Assembly (NCBI RefSeq): GCF_003423665.1
Contig: NZ_BFBY01000001.1
Location: 62,001-126,000, forward strand
Reading direction: 5' to 3'
DNA from: Lactobacillus rodentium
GTDB taxonomy: Bacteria > Bacillota > Bacilli > Lactobacillales > Lactobacillaceae
DNA length: 64,000 nucleotides
Part shown: positions 16,492-25,530 of the stretch, piece by piece
Layout: each line of letters begins with the position of its first letter
Numbering within the stretch: the stretch's first letter is position 1
Notes under the pieces: generated by a model
Seen by the model: the letters and a program-made list of their open reading frames with translations, nothing else
What the model was told of the DNA's origin: nothing
Database searches by the model: none
Translations under genes and position numbers: made by a program

Positions 16492-16935
16492 GTGAATTTT
16501 AACTTTAAAACAGTTGACCAGATGAATGGTAGAGAAATGTTTTGTGTTGAACGGTTACGTTTAGAAACATTTGTGACTGAACAAGAAATTACTTTACCTG
16601 AATTAGATGATCAGGATTTAAAGGCGATTCATGTTTTTCAATTAAATGAAAATAAGACTGATGCTTTAGCCACTTGTAGAATTTTTCAAGATAAACAAGG
16701 AAAGTGGATTTTAGGAAGAGTAGCAGTTTCTAAACAAGCACGAGGACAAGGATTAGGTAAGAAAATGTTAAAAGCTGTGCATAAATACCTAAAAGAAGAA
16801 AAGGGTGCGAATTCTATTTCTTGTCATGCTCAGCAATATGTACAAAAATTCTATGAATCTTTGGGGTATGAAATCCAGGGAGAAGTTTTTCAAGAAGCAA
16901 ATATCGATCACATCATGATGATGAAAAAATTATAA
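16492..16935 (+). CDS. GNAT-family N-acetyltransferase
   Basis: A 147-residue acetyltransferase. The acetyl-CoA site is visible as LGRVAVSKQARGQGLGKKML (residues 80-100), with Q-R-x-x-G-x-G/A variant RGQGLGKK. A C-terminal YVQKFYESLGYEIQG matches the small-molecule GNAT fold related to ElaA. The start is GTG with AGGAGG six bases upstream. The acceptor substrate is unknown. It is a single gene followed by a long hairpin terminator. Confidence 0.88.
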   Translation: MNFNFKTVDQMNGREMFCVERLRLETFVTEQEITLPELDDQDLKAIHVFQLNENKTDALATCRIFQDKQGKWILGRVAVSKQARGQGLGKKMLKAVHKYLKEEKGANSISCHAQQYVQKFYESLGYEIQGEVFQEANIDHIMMMKKL

Positions 16936-16980
16936 ATGAAAAGGACAGTTAGTTTTTTACTAACTGTCCTTTTCATTTTA
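16934..16980. terminator. Bidirectional terminator, 19-bp stem
   Basis: A very long perfect stem, 16934-16952 with 16960-16978 (core AAGGACAGTTAG/CTAACTGTCCTT), flanked by T-rich and A-rich ends. It serves the GNAT gene and the convergent kinase gene. Confidence 0.92.
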
Positions 16981-16990
16981 ACTAATTGTA

Positions 16991-17908
16991 CTAGTTGTTG
17001 TGATTAGTGAAGTAACGGTAATCTTTACTTTTATCAAAAATTACACCACGTGCATTTTCACCATTAGATACACTAAATACTGCATCTGGGTATTTTTCTT
17101 TAACTTCATCTTCCATAATTGAACGCATCATGGCATTATTTGAAAGAACTGAACCGGTTAAGGCGATACGCATTGGTTTTGGATCTTCGTAACGATCTAA
17201 ACAATTGATAATATCACGTGCTAAGAGGTGAGCTTGTTCTTGAATGATTTCGCGAGCTTCTTCATCACCATTATCAGCAAGTTTAGCAACTTCAACAGCA
17301 TATGAAGCAACTTCAGGACTGGTTAATTCATAGAACTTAGCTGGAGCTTCATCCATACTATCTAAGTCCCAGATTTTTACAAAGAGATCAACTAATGAAC
17401 TCTTTTCACGTTGGTCCCATTTAAGTAGAGCTGCTTGTAAAGCTGCCTTAGATATAGCATAACCACTACCTTCGTCTCCCAATTGAGAACCGTAACCACC
17501 AGTAGCAATTAATGATTCATTTTGGCGGCCGTTAACAACAGAACCGGTACCAGCAATAACTAATGCACCGTCTGCACCTTCAAGTCCATTGTATAAAGCT
17601 AAAAGTGAGTCAGTAATTGCTCTAGTTGGAATATTACCAACGTTTGAAGAAATAGTTGCAGCTACTTCAGGAGCATTTCCAACTACAGATAATCCAGCAA
17701 TTCCTGCTAGGATTTTCATACAATCACCATTAATTTGATCTTTTAAGTTATTTATGGTGTCAGAAATATTTTTTATACCAAGTTCATAATTATTATTAAT
17801 TTGACCTGGGCCACCTTCTGCGCGACCTAATTCTTTACCATTTTCATCGTAGGCGATAGCAGTGGAATGTGTACCACCGGCATCAATACCAATCATATAT
17901 TTCAACAT
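16991..17908 (-). CDS. BadF/BadG-type ATPase, probable N-acetylglucosamine-type kinase
   Basis: An ASKHA-fold kinase of 305 residues. The phosphate-1 loop IGIDAGGTHSTAIA (near residue 6), AGTGSVVNG (phosphate-2) and GGYGSQLGDEGSGYAISK are the signatures of the BadF/NAGK family, and LTGSVLSN completes the fold. The family phosphorylates amino sugars such as GlcNAc or MurNAc. I cannot tell which from sequence. GDEGSG is the usual active-site region and is intact. It stands alone. AAGGA sits 9 bases before the ATG. Cell-wall sugar recycling is a plausible role but is inferred. Confidence 0.85.
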   Translation of the reverse strand: MLKYMIGIDAGGTHSTAIAYDENGKELGRAEGGPGQINNNYELGIKNISDTINNLKDQINGDCMKILAGIAGLSVVGNAPEVAATISSNVGNIPTRAITDSLLALYNGLEGADGALVIAGTGSVVNGRQNESLIATGGYGSQLGDEGSGYAISKAALQAALLKWDQREKSSLVDLFVKIWDLDSMDEAPAKFYELTSPEVASYAVEVAKLADNGDEEAREIIQEQAHLLARDIINCLDRYEDPKPMRIALTGSVLSNNAMMRSIMEDEVKEKYPDAVFSVSNGENARGVIFDKSKDYRYFTNHNN

Positions 17909-18088
17909 GTTATCTTGTCCTTACTTTTAAAATATTTAACTAGTTTATCATACTTTGCAGTAATTTCACATTGTGAGCGTATTCATTATATTACAAGCAT
18001 AACGATTAGGTCTAATTTTTTTTGAGAATCCTACTAATATTTTTCTTTCAAAATGATAAAATAAAACAAGTATTTTAAGGAGTAAAAT

Positions 18089-19000
18089 ATGAAAAATAGA
18101 ATTTTATTAGGATCACTCTTAGTTACATTTTTCAGTTTAACTTTTTATTTAACTGGAACCGCTAGATTTGAAAATGCTACATTAAAAATCTATGGAAATA
18201 AGGATGCTAAGGTTGCTACTCAGTCCACATTAAATGATAAAACAAACACCAACCTGACTCCTGATAGTTTAAAACGAACTAAAAATAGTAATAAAGCCTT
18301 ATCCAAAGTAATCATAAAAAATGTTGATGATACTACAGCCCCAGTTCAAATAACTGCGGAAAATCTTAAGCACAGTGATCAATATGCAAATGTTAAAAAT
18401 ATAGACCAGGCTCAAGATGTTGGAGCTGTGTTGAAGCTCTTTATTTTAATTGCGTATGAAAAAGAAGGAAAAACTTCTCAAACGTTTAAAGTAACTAGTA
18501 GTGAAATAAAGGGAAATGATAATTCACTTCAAGCTGATACAGCTTATTCAGGAACATTTTTAAAAGATTTAATGATCCGGCAAAATAATAATGATGCCGC
18601 AAATGTTCTATTAAAGGCATTAGGTACTAAAAAAGTTAATCAAATTTCTCATTCAATTGGTGCAACTCATACAAAAATAACTGGTAAGTTTGGAGATGAT
18701 AAAGTAGGTGTTACTACAGCTAGTGATTTAGAAATAGTAATGAAGAAACTTTATCAAGGTAAAATTAAAGATACAAATTCAGACAATCAAGTTTTAGGTC
18801 AATTATTGAATTTCCCTAATAAAGGGTTAGCTAGCCAAATAAACGGTACTGTTTATCGCATAAGTGATTCGCATGCCAGTGTAGCGTTAGTACAGTCAAA
18901 TAATGGTCAAGTTTACATTATGAGTGGAATTAATCCAGATAATAGCTTTAACTTTGAAAAATTAGGAAGTGCTATTAATTCTTGGTATGAAAAAAATTGA
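18089..19000 (+). CDS. Serine-hydrolase/class A beta-lactamase-like protein lacking the catalytic residues
   Basis: A 303-residue secreted or membrane-anchored protein: a signal-like helix at residues 4-22, a linker, then a penicillin-binding/beta-lactamase fold. The usual SxxK is A113-V-L-K116 (Ala instead of Ser), SDN is NNN (166-168) in RQNNNDAANVLL, and the KTG-type strand has no KTG (ISDSHASVALV). The fold context (VLKLFILIAY; MIRQNNNDAAN) still aligns well, so it looks like a pseudoenzyme and not a broken gene. A substrate-binding or sensory role is possible, but this is inference. Single gene, AAGGAG before the ATG, followed by a terminator. Confidence 0.75.
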   Translation: MKNRILLGSLLVTFFSLTFYLTGTARFENATLKIYGNKDAKVATQSTLNDKTNTNLTPDSLKRTKNSNKALSKVIIKNVDDTTAPVQITAENLKHSDQYANVKNIDQAQDVGAVLKLFILIAYEKEGKTSQTFKVTSSEIKGNDNSLQADTAYSGTFLKDLMIRQNNNDAANVLLKALGTKKVNQISHSIGATHTKITGKFGDDKVGVTTASDLEIVMKKLYQGKIKDTNSDNQVLGQLLNFPNKGLASQINGTVYRISDSHASVALVQSNNGQVYIMSGINPDNSFNFEKLGSAINSWYEKN

Positions 19001-19003
19001 GTT

Positions 19004-19034
19004 TAAAAAGTCTTTGCTAGCAAAGGCCTTTTTA
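19004..19034 (+). terminator. Intrinsic terminator after the serine-hydrolase-like gene
   Basis: GTCTTTGC and GCAAAGGC pair (one G-T wobble) around a short loop, followed by T-rich sequence. Confidence 0.72.
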
Positions 19035-19051
19035 TTTGAATTTTTAAAAAA

Positions 19052-19105
19052 CTACACTTTGTAAACAATAATCTACAAAATGTAGATTGTAATCTACAGT
19101 ATGTA
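19052..19105. promoter_or_regulatory. Three phased operator palindromes for the TetR regulator
   Basis: CTACA-N3-TGTA occurs three times, at 19052-19063, 19073-19084 and 19094-19105, exactly 21 bases apart. The middle copy is a perfect AATCTACA-AAA-TGTAGATT palindrome. The second site overlaps the -35 box, and the third lies in the promoter spacer. All three sites would face the same side of the helix, which allows cooperative binding. The most likely ligand protein is the TetR encoded downstream. Confidence 0.72.
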
Positions 19106-19115
19106 ATGATATTCT
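19087..19115 (+). promoter_or_regulatory. Promoter of the TetR-MMPL operon
   Basis: TTGTAA (19087-19092), a 17-base spacer and TATTCT (19110-19115). It is partly covered by the operators, as expected for repression. Confidence 0.65.
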
Positions 19116-19137
19116 ATTTAAGAAAGAGGTGAAAATC

Positions 19138-19692
19138 ATGGCACAAAAAAGAACCTTAGATCTAGAAAAGGTAATAAATAAAGCTACAGAAATTATTAAT
19201 GAAAAGGGCTTAAGCGAGCTTACAATGCCAAAACTTGCCATGGCTTTGAACGTAAGATCACAATCCCTTTATCATTATGTTTCTAACCGAGACCAACTAC
19301 TTTCACTAGTGTGTGCCGAACGTTTAAGAGTATTACGTAGACACCTAACAGAGAGTTTAATTGGGTATTCAGGTAATGATGCTTTATATCGGTTTGCAGA
19401 TGAAACTCGTGATTTTTTACTCAATGATCGAACTGTTTCCAGTATTTTTTATAATGTTGACGAGTATATCAATAACAAATTAATTACTGATGAAATTAAT
19501 AAGATAATTGATTTGGGAGAAAAATTATTAGATGTTGATAAGAAAAATACCGTCTCATTACATGGTCTGCTAGGAGCGGTTTTAGGTTATGTCTTCTTAG
19601 ATCGTGCTGATCTGTTTAAAAATGAAGATAAAAAAAGTGCTGATGATAATTACCATGAATTGCTATCACGCTTAGTTGCATCGAATGAATGA
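19138..19692 (+). CDS. TetR-family transcriptional repressor
   Basis: A 184-residue regulator. The N-terminal helix-turn-helix is visible: ATEIINEKGLSELTMPKLAMALNV-like segment followed by RSQSLYHYVSNRDQLL, the TetR recognition helix. The C-terminal ligand domain has no recognisable ligand. The ATG at 19138 is preferred over GTG 19129 because GAGGTGA lies 6 bases before it. It is the first gene of a two-gene operon with the MMPL exporter, and its own promoter carries three phased operators, so autoregulation and control of the exporter are likely. The inducer may be a compound exported by the pump. Confidence 0.88.
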   Translation: MAQKRTLDLEKVINKATEIINEKGLSELTMPKLAMALNVRSQSLYHYVSNRDQLLSLVCAERLRVLRRHLTESLIGYSGNDALYRFADETRDFLLNDRTVSSIFYNVDEYINNKLITDEINKIIDLGEKLLDVDKKNTVSLHGLLGAVLGYVFLDRADLFKNEDKKSADDNYHELLSRLVASNE

Positions 19693-19732
19693 TAAGTAAG
19701 TGAAGCAAAAAAGTTAGGAAAGGAAAAATTTT

Positions 19733-22700
19733 ATGAAAGGGTTTGTCAAAAATCACGTTGGTGCGTTAATCGCATGGATTGTAATCCTACTCGCAGCTGT
19801 TTTAACTTTGCCAAATGTTTCTGCATTGACAAGTGCTCACTCAGAAATAACTCTTCCCAATTATGTTCAAACATCTGTAGCAAAGAAAATTCAAAATCAG
19901 TGGGGACGCAATCAAGGTAATAGTTATACCGCGGGAGTTGTTTTTAATAGAAAAGGCGGAAAATTAACTACTGCTGATAAGGAACGAATTGATGATACGA
20001 TTTCTTTCTTAAAAGATAATAAGAAAAAACTCGGTATTAAGACAATGATGACGCCTAATGATAATGAGGCGGCCAAATCTCAATTGGTTTCAAAAGATGG
20101 TACCACAGAAGTTATTCAGTTGACTCTATCTAAAAGTCATAAAACTGTCGGGGAAACTAACAAGGACTTAATTAAAGCAGTAAAGACTAAGGGATTAAGA
20201 ACTTATGTAACTGGTGCAGAAATCCTTCAGGATGATTTTTCTTCATCTGTTCAAGAAGGAATAAAAAAGACTGAGATAATTTCTATTATCTTTATCTTTA
20301 TTGTTTTGGTCCTAGTATTTAGGTCACCTATTGTCCCAATTATTTCGCTAATAACTGTAGGAGTTTCATTCTTTACTTCCTTCTCAATTGTTACGAATTT
20401 AGTACAACATGCTAACTTCCCATATTCAAACTTTACTCAAGTATTTATGGTCATTGTGCTATTTGGGATTGGTACTGACTATAATATCTTGCTATATAAC
20501 AAGTTTAAAGAAAATCTTGGAAAAGGGATGAAGAAGTGGGAAGCTACGCGTAGTGCCCAACGTGAAGCAGGAAAAACGATTTTATATTCTGGCTCATCAA
20601 TCTTGATTGGATTTTCTGCTTTAGGTTTAGCAAACTTTTCACTCTATCGTTCAGCAGCAGGAGTTGCAATTGGGGTAGCGGTTCTCTTAGTAGTTCTTTT
20701 GACCTTGAACCCATTTTTCATGGCAACTCTAGGCAAGAATATGTTTTGGCCAGTTAAAACGTTTAAGAGCGAAAATGATTCAAAATTATGGCATAGTCTT
20801 TCAAAAAACACTTTATTACATCCAATTGTTTATATTGTAATTATGGCAATTGTGACAGTGCCTTTCATGTTGCTCTATAATTCAGGTGCGTTGAATTATA
20901 ACGATGCGGATGAAATTTCGGATTCTACGCCATCAAAACAAGGCCTACTGGTATTCCAAAAACATTTCTCAAAGGGGACTCCGGAGGCTTCTACTTTATA
21001 CATTAAAGCCGACCATCCTTTAGATAATGAGAAAGATCTGAAGGTTATTGATCAAATTACTAAACAAATTCAAGATTATAAGGATGTTAAATTAGTTGCA
21101 TCAGTTACAGAGCCAGCTGGTAAACCAATCAAGGCATTATATGTAAATGATCAACTTAAAACAGTTAATAGTGGGACTGTAGCGGCCAGAAATGGTTTAA
21201 CCAGAGTTAGTGAAGGTACTAGTCAAATTGCTAGTGGTGCTACTTTATTACAAAATGGTGCGGGTCGTTTAGAAAGCGGAACACTCCAACTTAGAGATGG
21301 TGCTGTTCAACTTCAAAATGGTACTTATGTTTTAGTCAATGGTGCTAATACCTTACAAAATGGTACGCAACAATTGGCTAATGGCTTAAACTTAATGAGT
21401 GCTCAATTATCAAGTCAAATGAATGGTGCAACAGCTGCTCAATTAGCCCAATTACAACAAGGATTACCACAAATTAATGCTGGTATTCAACAATTAAATC
21501 AAGCATTAGGCAATTCGGAAAACGTTAATACTGAAGCCTTAACAAACAATTTAACTAATGTAGGTTCACAAGCTAAGATTATTGGTGATAATTTAACTGA
21601 AGCTGGTAATACCTTGCAAAATATGCAAGGAAGTTCACAACAGGCGCAAAGTGCTTTTGCAAGCGCAATGAATCAGGCTCAATTAACTGAGCAGCAAAAA
21701 CAAGTGATGAGTGCTGCTTTAAGTCAAATTATGGCAAGTCAACAAAATAGTTTAAATTCCGTAGCTGGTAATCTTAAGGCTGCTGGAGATGCTGATCAGT
21801 CATTGGCAACTTCTATGACGAGTGTTGCTGGCACCATGCAAAACTTGCAAAGTATGTTGGGACAAGTAACTACCTTAAAGGCCTCTGTTAATCAGTTAGC
21901 TACTGCATCTAATGTGGCTCTTCCTGGCGCCAACCAAGCTTTAGATAAATTAAGTTCAGGTTTAACTCAAGTCCAAGGCGCTGTTGCTCAAAGTGCTAGT
22001 GGAGCTGAAGCTTTGAATACCGGAGCAGGTCAATTAGCTAGTGGCTTAAGCCAAGGTGCTGATGGAGCTGCGCAATTAAGTTCAGGAGCTGAAGCTTTGA
22101 ATTCTGGTGCTAGTCAACTTGATAGTGGGTTAGGCCAAATTGCTACCAATGCTCCACTTTTAACTGATGGTGTTAATAAAGTTAATACAGGATTAGGAAC
22201 AGCTCAAAATTACTTAACTGGTTTAGGTAATTCTGCCGCTGCTAAGACTTTCTACATTCCAGAAGATAAGATTCACTCAGATGATTTCCAGGAATCAATT
22301 GATAATTATATGTCTTCAAACTTAAAGGCAACTAAGTTTACAATTGTCTTTAAGATCAACCCAAGTTCAACTAAGGCAGCTAAAGAAGCTAATGAAATTA
22401 GTAAGATGGTTAAAAAGTCTGTGAAAGGAACAAGCTTAAGCAATTCAACAATTGCCATGGCTGGCCAATCAGAAAATATTTACGATACACAATCTGTCGC
22501 AAATTCAGACTTTATTAGAACAGCTGCAATAATGTTAATTGGTATTGGAATTGCTTTAATTTTCATTACTCGTTCAGTTTTGCAACCTATATTTATTTTG
22601 GGTACTTTGCTAATTGCCTACCTAGCTTCATTAGGTATCACACAAAAATTAATACCTGTAACTTTAGGTTCAGATTTAATGGCTTGGAATACACCATTCT

Positions 22701-23041
22701 TTACCTTCATCATGTTAGTTGCTTTAGGTGTTGACTATAGTATTTTCTTGATGATGCGTTATCGTGAATTAGGACAAGAGGATCCATCTTGGAGCCCAAG
22801 CGAAAGAATTTTGAAAGCAGCTAGCTTTATTGGTACAGTTGTAATTTCTGCAGCTATTATTTTAGGTGGTACCTTTGCTGCATTAATTCCATCTGGTGTT
22901 CCTACTTTAATTGAAGTAGCAATGGGAGTAATTATTGGTTTATTCTTGTTAGTATTCTTACTTCCAATTAATATGTCGGCTGTAGTTAAGATTACCTATG
23001 AAGGGCTTAGTCGCAAAAAAGGCAAACACTCTGAAAATTAG
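19733..23041 (+). CDS. MMPL-family (RND-type) exporter with repeat-rich extracellular domain
   Basis: A 1102-residue membrane exporter. It has an N-terminal helix, an extracellular domain, a first bundle of helices (about residues 180-370, including GIGTDYNILLYNKFKE), a long second extracellular domain and a second helix bundle (about 925-1090, with ALGVDYSIFLMMRYRE). GTDYN and GVDYS carry the Asp expected to take part in proton coupling. The second domain holds heptad-like repeats rich in NGA/SGA (about 486-556 and 752-802), as in YhgE/Pip-type proteins, probably a long coiled stalk. TetR control upstream suggests drug or lipid export. The substrate is unknown. Confidence 0.88.
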   Translation: MKGFVKNHVGALIAWIVILLAAVLTLPNVSALTSAHSEITLPNYVQTSVAKKIQNQWGRNQGNSYTAGVVFNRKGGKLTTADKERIDDTISFLKDNKKKLGIKTMMTPNDNEAAKSQLVSKDGTTEVIQLTLSKSHKTVGETNKDLIKAVKTKGLRTYVTGAEILQDDFSSSVQEGIKKTEIISIIFIFIVLVLVFRSPIVPIISLITVGVSFFTSFSIVTNLVQHANFPYSNFTQVFMVIVLFGIGTDYNILLYNKFKENLGKGMKKWEATRSAQREAGKTILYSGSSILIGFSALGLANFSLYRSAAGVAIGVAVLLVVLLTLNPFFMATLGKNMFWPVKTFKSENDSKLWHSLSKNTLLHPIVYIVIMAIVTVPFMLLYNSGALNYNDADEISDSTPSKQGLLVFQKHFSKGTPEASTLYIKADHPLDNEKDLKVIDQITKQIQDYKDVKLVASVTEPAGKPIKALYVNDQLKTVNSGTVAARNGLTRVSEGTSQIASGATLLQNGAGRLESGTLQLRDGAVQLQNGTYVLVNGANTLQNGTQQLANGLNLMSAQLSSQMNGATAAQLAQLQQGLPQINAGIQQLNQALGNSENVNTEALTNNLTNVGSQAKIIGDNLTEAGNTLQNMQGSSQQAQSAFASAMNQAQLTEQQKQVMSAALSQIMASQQNSLNSVAGNLKAAGDADQSLATSMTSVAGTMQNLQSMLGQVTTLKASVNQLATASNVALPGANQALDKLSSGLTQVQGAVAQSASGAEALNTGAGQLASGLSQGADGAAQLSSGAEALNSGASQLDSGLGQIATNAPLLTDGVNKVNTGLGTAQNYLTGLGNSAAAKTFYIPEDKIHSDDFQESIDNYMSSNLKATKFTIVFKINPSSTKAAKEANEISKMVKKSVKGTSLSNSTIAMAGQSENIYDTQSVANSDFIRTAAIMLIGIGIALIFITRSVLQPIFILGTLLIAYLASLGITQKLIPVTLGSDLMAWNTPFFTFIMLVALGVDYSIFLMMRYRELGQEDPSWSPSERILKAASFIGTVVISAAIILGGTFAALIPSGVPTLIEVAMGVIIGLFLLVFLLPINMSAVVKITYEGLSRKKGKHSEN

Positions 23042-23051
23042 TCTTTAAAAT

Positions 23052-23082
23052 AAAAAAGTTCGCATATAATGCGAACTTTTTT
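23052..23082 (+). terminator. Intrinsic terminator after the MMPL gene
   Basis: AAAAAAGTTCGCAT pairs with ATGCGAACTTTTTT, a perfect stem with a short loop. Confidence 0.92.
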
Positions 23083-23144
23083 GGTATCAAGAGAATTATC
23101 ATGTAAAATAATTCTAATAAGTAAAGTTTTAATGAAAGATAATT

Positions 23145-23843
23145 ATGAAACAGAAATTACTTAAAACAGTATTAATTGGACTAGGTATCGTAGTAGCAAT
23201 TAGTTTGCTTTACTTTTTGTACCAAGATTATCGCCCAGAAATTCAAATATTACTTCATCCAGAGCAAGGAGATATTAAAGAAAAATTACTAGTGCTTTTA
23301 CGTCAACATGAAACACGAGATGTTTTATTCTTGATGGGGTTAATTGTAATCTTTAATGCAATTCCTGGACTTTCAAATTCAATATTTTGTATTTTAGCTG
23401 GTCTGTGCTATGGTCCATGGCTAGGCTTGCTAATTAATTGGTGTGGCAATATTTTGGGTAACACTATTATTTGCGTCTTAATTAATAAAATAAATTTTTC
23501 TCGTTCATTTAAAAAAAATCGGATTTTAACTTATTTAATGCATCAAAAGCATCCTGTCATTGGAATGACTATTGGTTTAATGATTCCAGTAATTCCTAGT
23601 ATTTTGGTTGATTACACAGCAGTAAGATTAAAATTACCGGTAAAACATATTATCGGCATGATTGTAATTGGCATGTTTCCAACTTCATTTATTTATGCTT
23701 TTGGTGGAGATGCAATTTTTTCAGGAAATATTAAGCGAATTGCAACCGCGTTAGCAGGATTAATCATTTTAATTGTGGTTGCTTTGATTATTTTCCAACT
23801 TGCAAGTCATCATGAAAAATCAAGTTCAAAGTCTGCTTCATAA
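23145..23843 (+). CDS. TVP38/TMEM64 (DedA-like) membrane protein
   Basis: A membrane protein of 232 residues with an N-terminal anchor and five or six hydrophobic segments. The core GLIVIFNAIPGLSNSIFCILAGLCYGPWLGLLINWCGNILGN with the later IPVIPSILVDYTAV is the SNARE-associated/VTT domain signature. Family members are thought to move lipids between leaflets of the membrane, but specificity here is unknown. The ribosome binding site is weak (GAAAGA). Single gene, followed by a bidirectional terminator. Confidence 0.86.
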   Translation: MKQKLLKTVLIGLGIVVAISLLYFLYQDYRPEIQILLHPEQGDIKEKLLVLLRQHETRDVLFLMGLIVIFNAIPGLSNSIFCILAGLCYGPWLGLLINWCGNILGNTIICVLINKINFSRSFKKNRILTYLMHQKHPVIGMTIGLMIPVIPSILVDYTAVRLKLPVKHIIGMIVIGMFPTSFIYAFGGDAIFSGNIKRIATALAGLIILIVVALIIFQLASHHEKSSSKSAS

Positions 23844-23857
23844 AGTTAAATCTTAAA

Positions 23858-23898
23858 TAAAAGGACATACGCCTAATAAAGTAGCGTATGTCCTTTTG
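23858..23898. terminator. Bidirectional terminator between TVP38-like gene and pepD
   Basis: AAAAGGACATACGC pairs with GCGTATGTCCTTTT around an 11-base loop, with T/A-rich flanks on both sides. Confidence 0.9.
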
Positions 23899-23915
23899 TA
23901 GTATTTTTAATCAAA

Positions 23916-25334
23916 TTAATCTAACAAATCATATTTTAAGGTCATTAAACCATGGCCTTCTTTAACCATATTGCCAAGTAATTCAACGGTATTGTTATAA
24001 ACCGTATCAGCCATTTTTTGGTTAGCGGCGTCAAGTTTATCTTGTAATTCATCACCAGAGAAGTTAACAGCTTCTTTGTCAGTATCATGTTGAATCTTAT
24101 GACATTGGGCCAAAGATTTTTGCTCAAAATCTTCTTCTAAAGCTCCATAAACTCGGAAATTAGTGTCTCCTAATTGTGCAGTTAATTTGTTTAACCAAAA
24201 AATTTTATTCAAATCAAATTTTGGTCCAGTTTGAAAACTAGCTGGAGTAGTAGTGATATTAGTATAAAATGGTACCATACTGTTAAAAGTATTAGGGCCA
24301 AAGGCTAACCATTGAACACCAGCAATACCTGAAGGAACATCGTTTCTAATTTGTAAAATATGAGTTTCAAAATTACGGTTGATTCCAATTGGGCGGAAAG
24401 TTTTCTTTTGTTCAGGGGTACCTTGATCGCCGTAAGCGTCAAATGGCGTATCTTGATAGTGAGAACTCTCTAAGAATTTAATATCTTCAACACTTATTTT
24501 ATGCTTAGGATAAGTAATAAAAGGTTGGTCTTGATCACCTGGTTGACCGTCAAAATCTGGATCAAAGTAGCGATGTACATACCATGCGCGTGGATTATTG
24601 TAGTGGGCATCTTTAATAGTTGAAGAACCAAAAATATGGCGTAAATTATATTGATTAGGTTCATCAGGATTTAGGTGATATTCTTCAATCAAATCTTGTA
24701 AATCGTTTGAAGCCATAAACCCTGGGGTTTCAAAGTAGAATTCGTCAATATTTAAACGATTGGGTGCGATTACATATGCATCATCAGGAATTCTACGAGC
24801 AGCCCAATGATGGCCACCAATGGTTTCTAAATACCAGATTTCATCTTTATCAGAAAAGGCCATTCCGTTCATTTCATAAGTACCATACTTTTCAAGCAGG
24901 TAACCAACACGTTCGACACCTTCTTGAGCAGAATGAATATAAGGCAGCGTTAAAGTTACAAAATCTTCTTCACCTAAACCGCCTTTTTCAAGTAAAGGAT
25001 CAATGCCTTGGATTCTTGAATTAGTTGTAATAGTTTCAGTAGCAGTCATTGCTACATTATCACTGTTGATTCCAGCAGCTGCCCAAATACCATTTTCATT
25101 TGAAGCATCAGGAGCAGACGTGTAACGAAGCGGATCAGGTAAAAGATCACTGTCATCAATTTTTTGATGACTAATTACACTTTCGTAATGTTGTGGCTGA
25201 TCATTGGGCATTACAACTTTGAAAGCCTCTGGAACAATAGTACGACCGCCGTCTTCACTACGCGCAATCATTGTTGAGCCATCAATACTTGCTTTTTTAC
25301 CGACAAGAATAGTTGTACATTCAGTTTGTTTCAT
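23916..25334 (-). CDS. pepD: C69-family dipeptidase (PepD)
   Basis: A 472-residue dipeptidase of peptidase family C69. Mature enzymes use an N-terminal nucleophile Cys, here Cys6 in MKQTECTTILVGKKAS, so the first five residues would be removed. Other matches are DGSTMIARSEDGG, GMAFSDKDEIWYLETIGGHHWAARRIPDD and TYPKHKISVEDI. It splits dipeptides in the cytoplasm and is part of the lactobacillus amino-acid supply. AAAGGA precedes the ATG. Single gene, oriented away from the leader of the TrpXYZ-type operon, so the two probably have back-to-back promoters. Confidence 0.93.
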   Translation of the reverse strand: MKQTECTTILVGKKASIDGSTMIARSEDGGRTIVPEAFKVVMPNDQPQHYESVISHQKIDDSDLLPDPLRYTSAPDASNENGIWAAAGINSDNVAMTATETITTNSRIQGIDPLLEKGGLGEEDFVTLTLPYIHSAQEGVERVGYLLEKYGTYEMNGMAFSDKDEIWYLETIGGHHWAARRIPDDAYVIAPNRLNIDEFYFETPGFMASNDLQDLIEEYHLNPDEPNQYNLRHIFGSSTIKDAHYNNPRAWYVHRYFDPDFDGQPGDQDQPFITYPKHKISVEDIKFLESSHYQDTPFDAYGDQGTPEQKKTFRPIGINRNFETHILQIRNDVPSGIAGVQWLAFGPNTFNSMVPFYTNITTTPASFQTGPKFDLNKIFWLNKLTAQLGDTNFRVYGALEEDFEQKSLAQCHKIQHDTDKEAVNFSGDELQDKLDAANQKMADTVYNNTVELLGNMVKEGHGLMTLKYDLLD

Positions 25335-25420
25335 GGATTAAGTCCTTTCCGTGTTTATAATATTTAACTTAATTTAAAAGCTATTCTCTTTATTTCTATT
25401 ATATTTAAAAAGAAAAAACA

Positions 25421-25448
25421 TTGACACTAAAAAGAAGTAATGTATACT
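25421..25448 (+). promoter_or_regulatory. Promoter of the TrpXYZ-type operon leader
   Basis: A consensus TTGACA (25421-25426), a 16-base spacer and TATACT (25443-25448). Start expected near 25455, 20 bases before the first mini-ORF. Confidence 0.75.
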
Positions 25449-25476
25449 AAAATTAATAATTTAAAGGAGAACAATT

Positions 25477-25530
25477 ATGAAGACGCAAGGTATTTCAACA
25501 TTTATTAATAATCGTTGGCAAAACCGGTAA
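25477..25530 (+). CDS. Putative 17-residue leader peptide with a Trp codon
   Basis: An ORF too short for usual gene calling. It encodes MKTQGISTFINNRWQNR and follows AAAGGAG at the usual spacing. The Trp codon (25516-25518) is the fourth codon before the stop. The stop codon directly abuts a strong hairpin (25531-25561), so a ribosome pausing at Trp or at the stop would cover or free that hairpin. A terminator lies 77 bases beyond, before a TrpXYZ-type importer. This looks like ribosome-mediated attenuation. Only one Trp codon is present, so the mechanism may differ from the classical trp leader. Confidence 0.55.
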   Translation: MKTQGISTFINNRWQNR

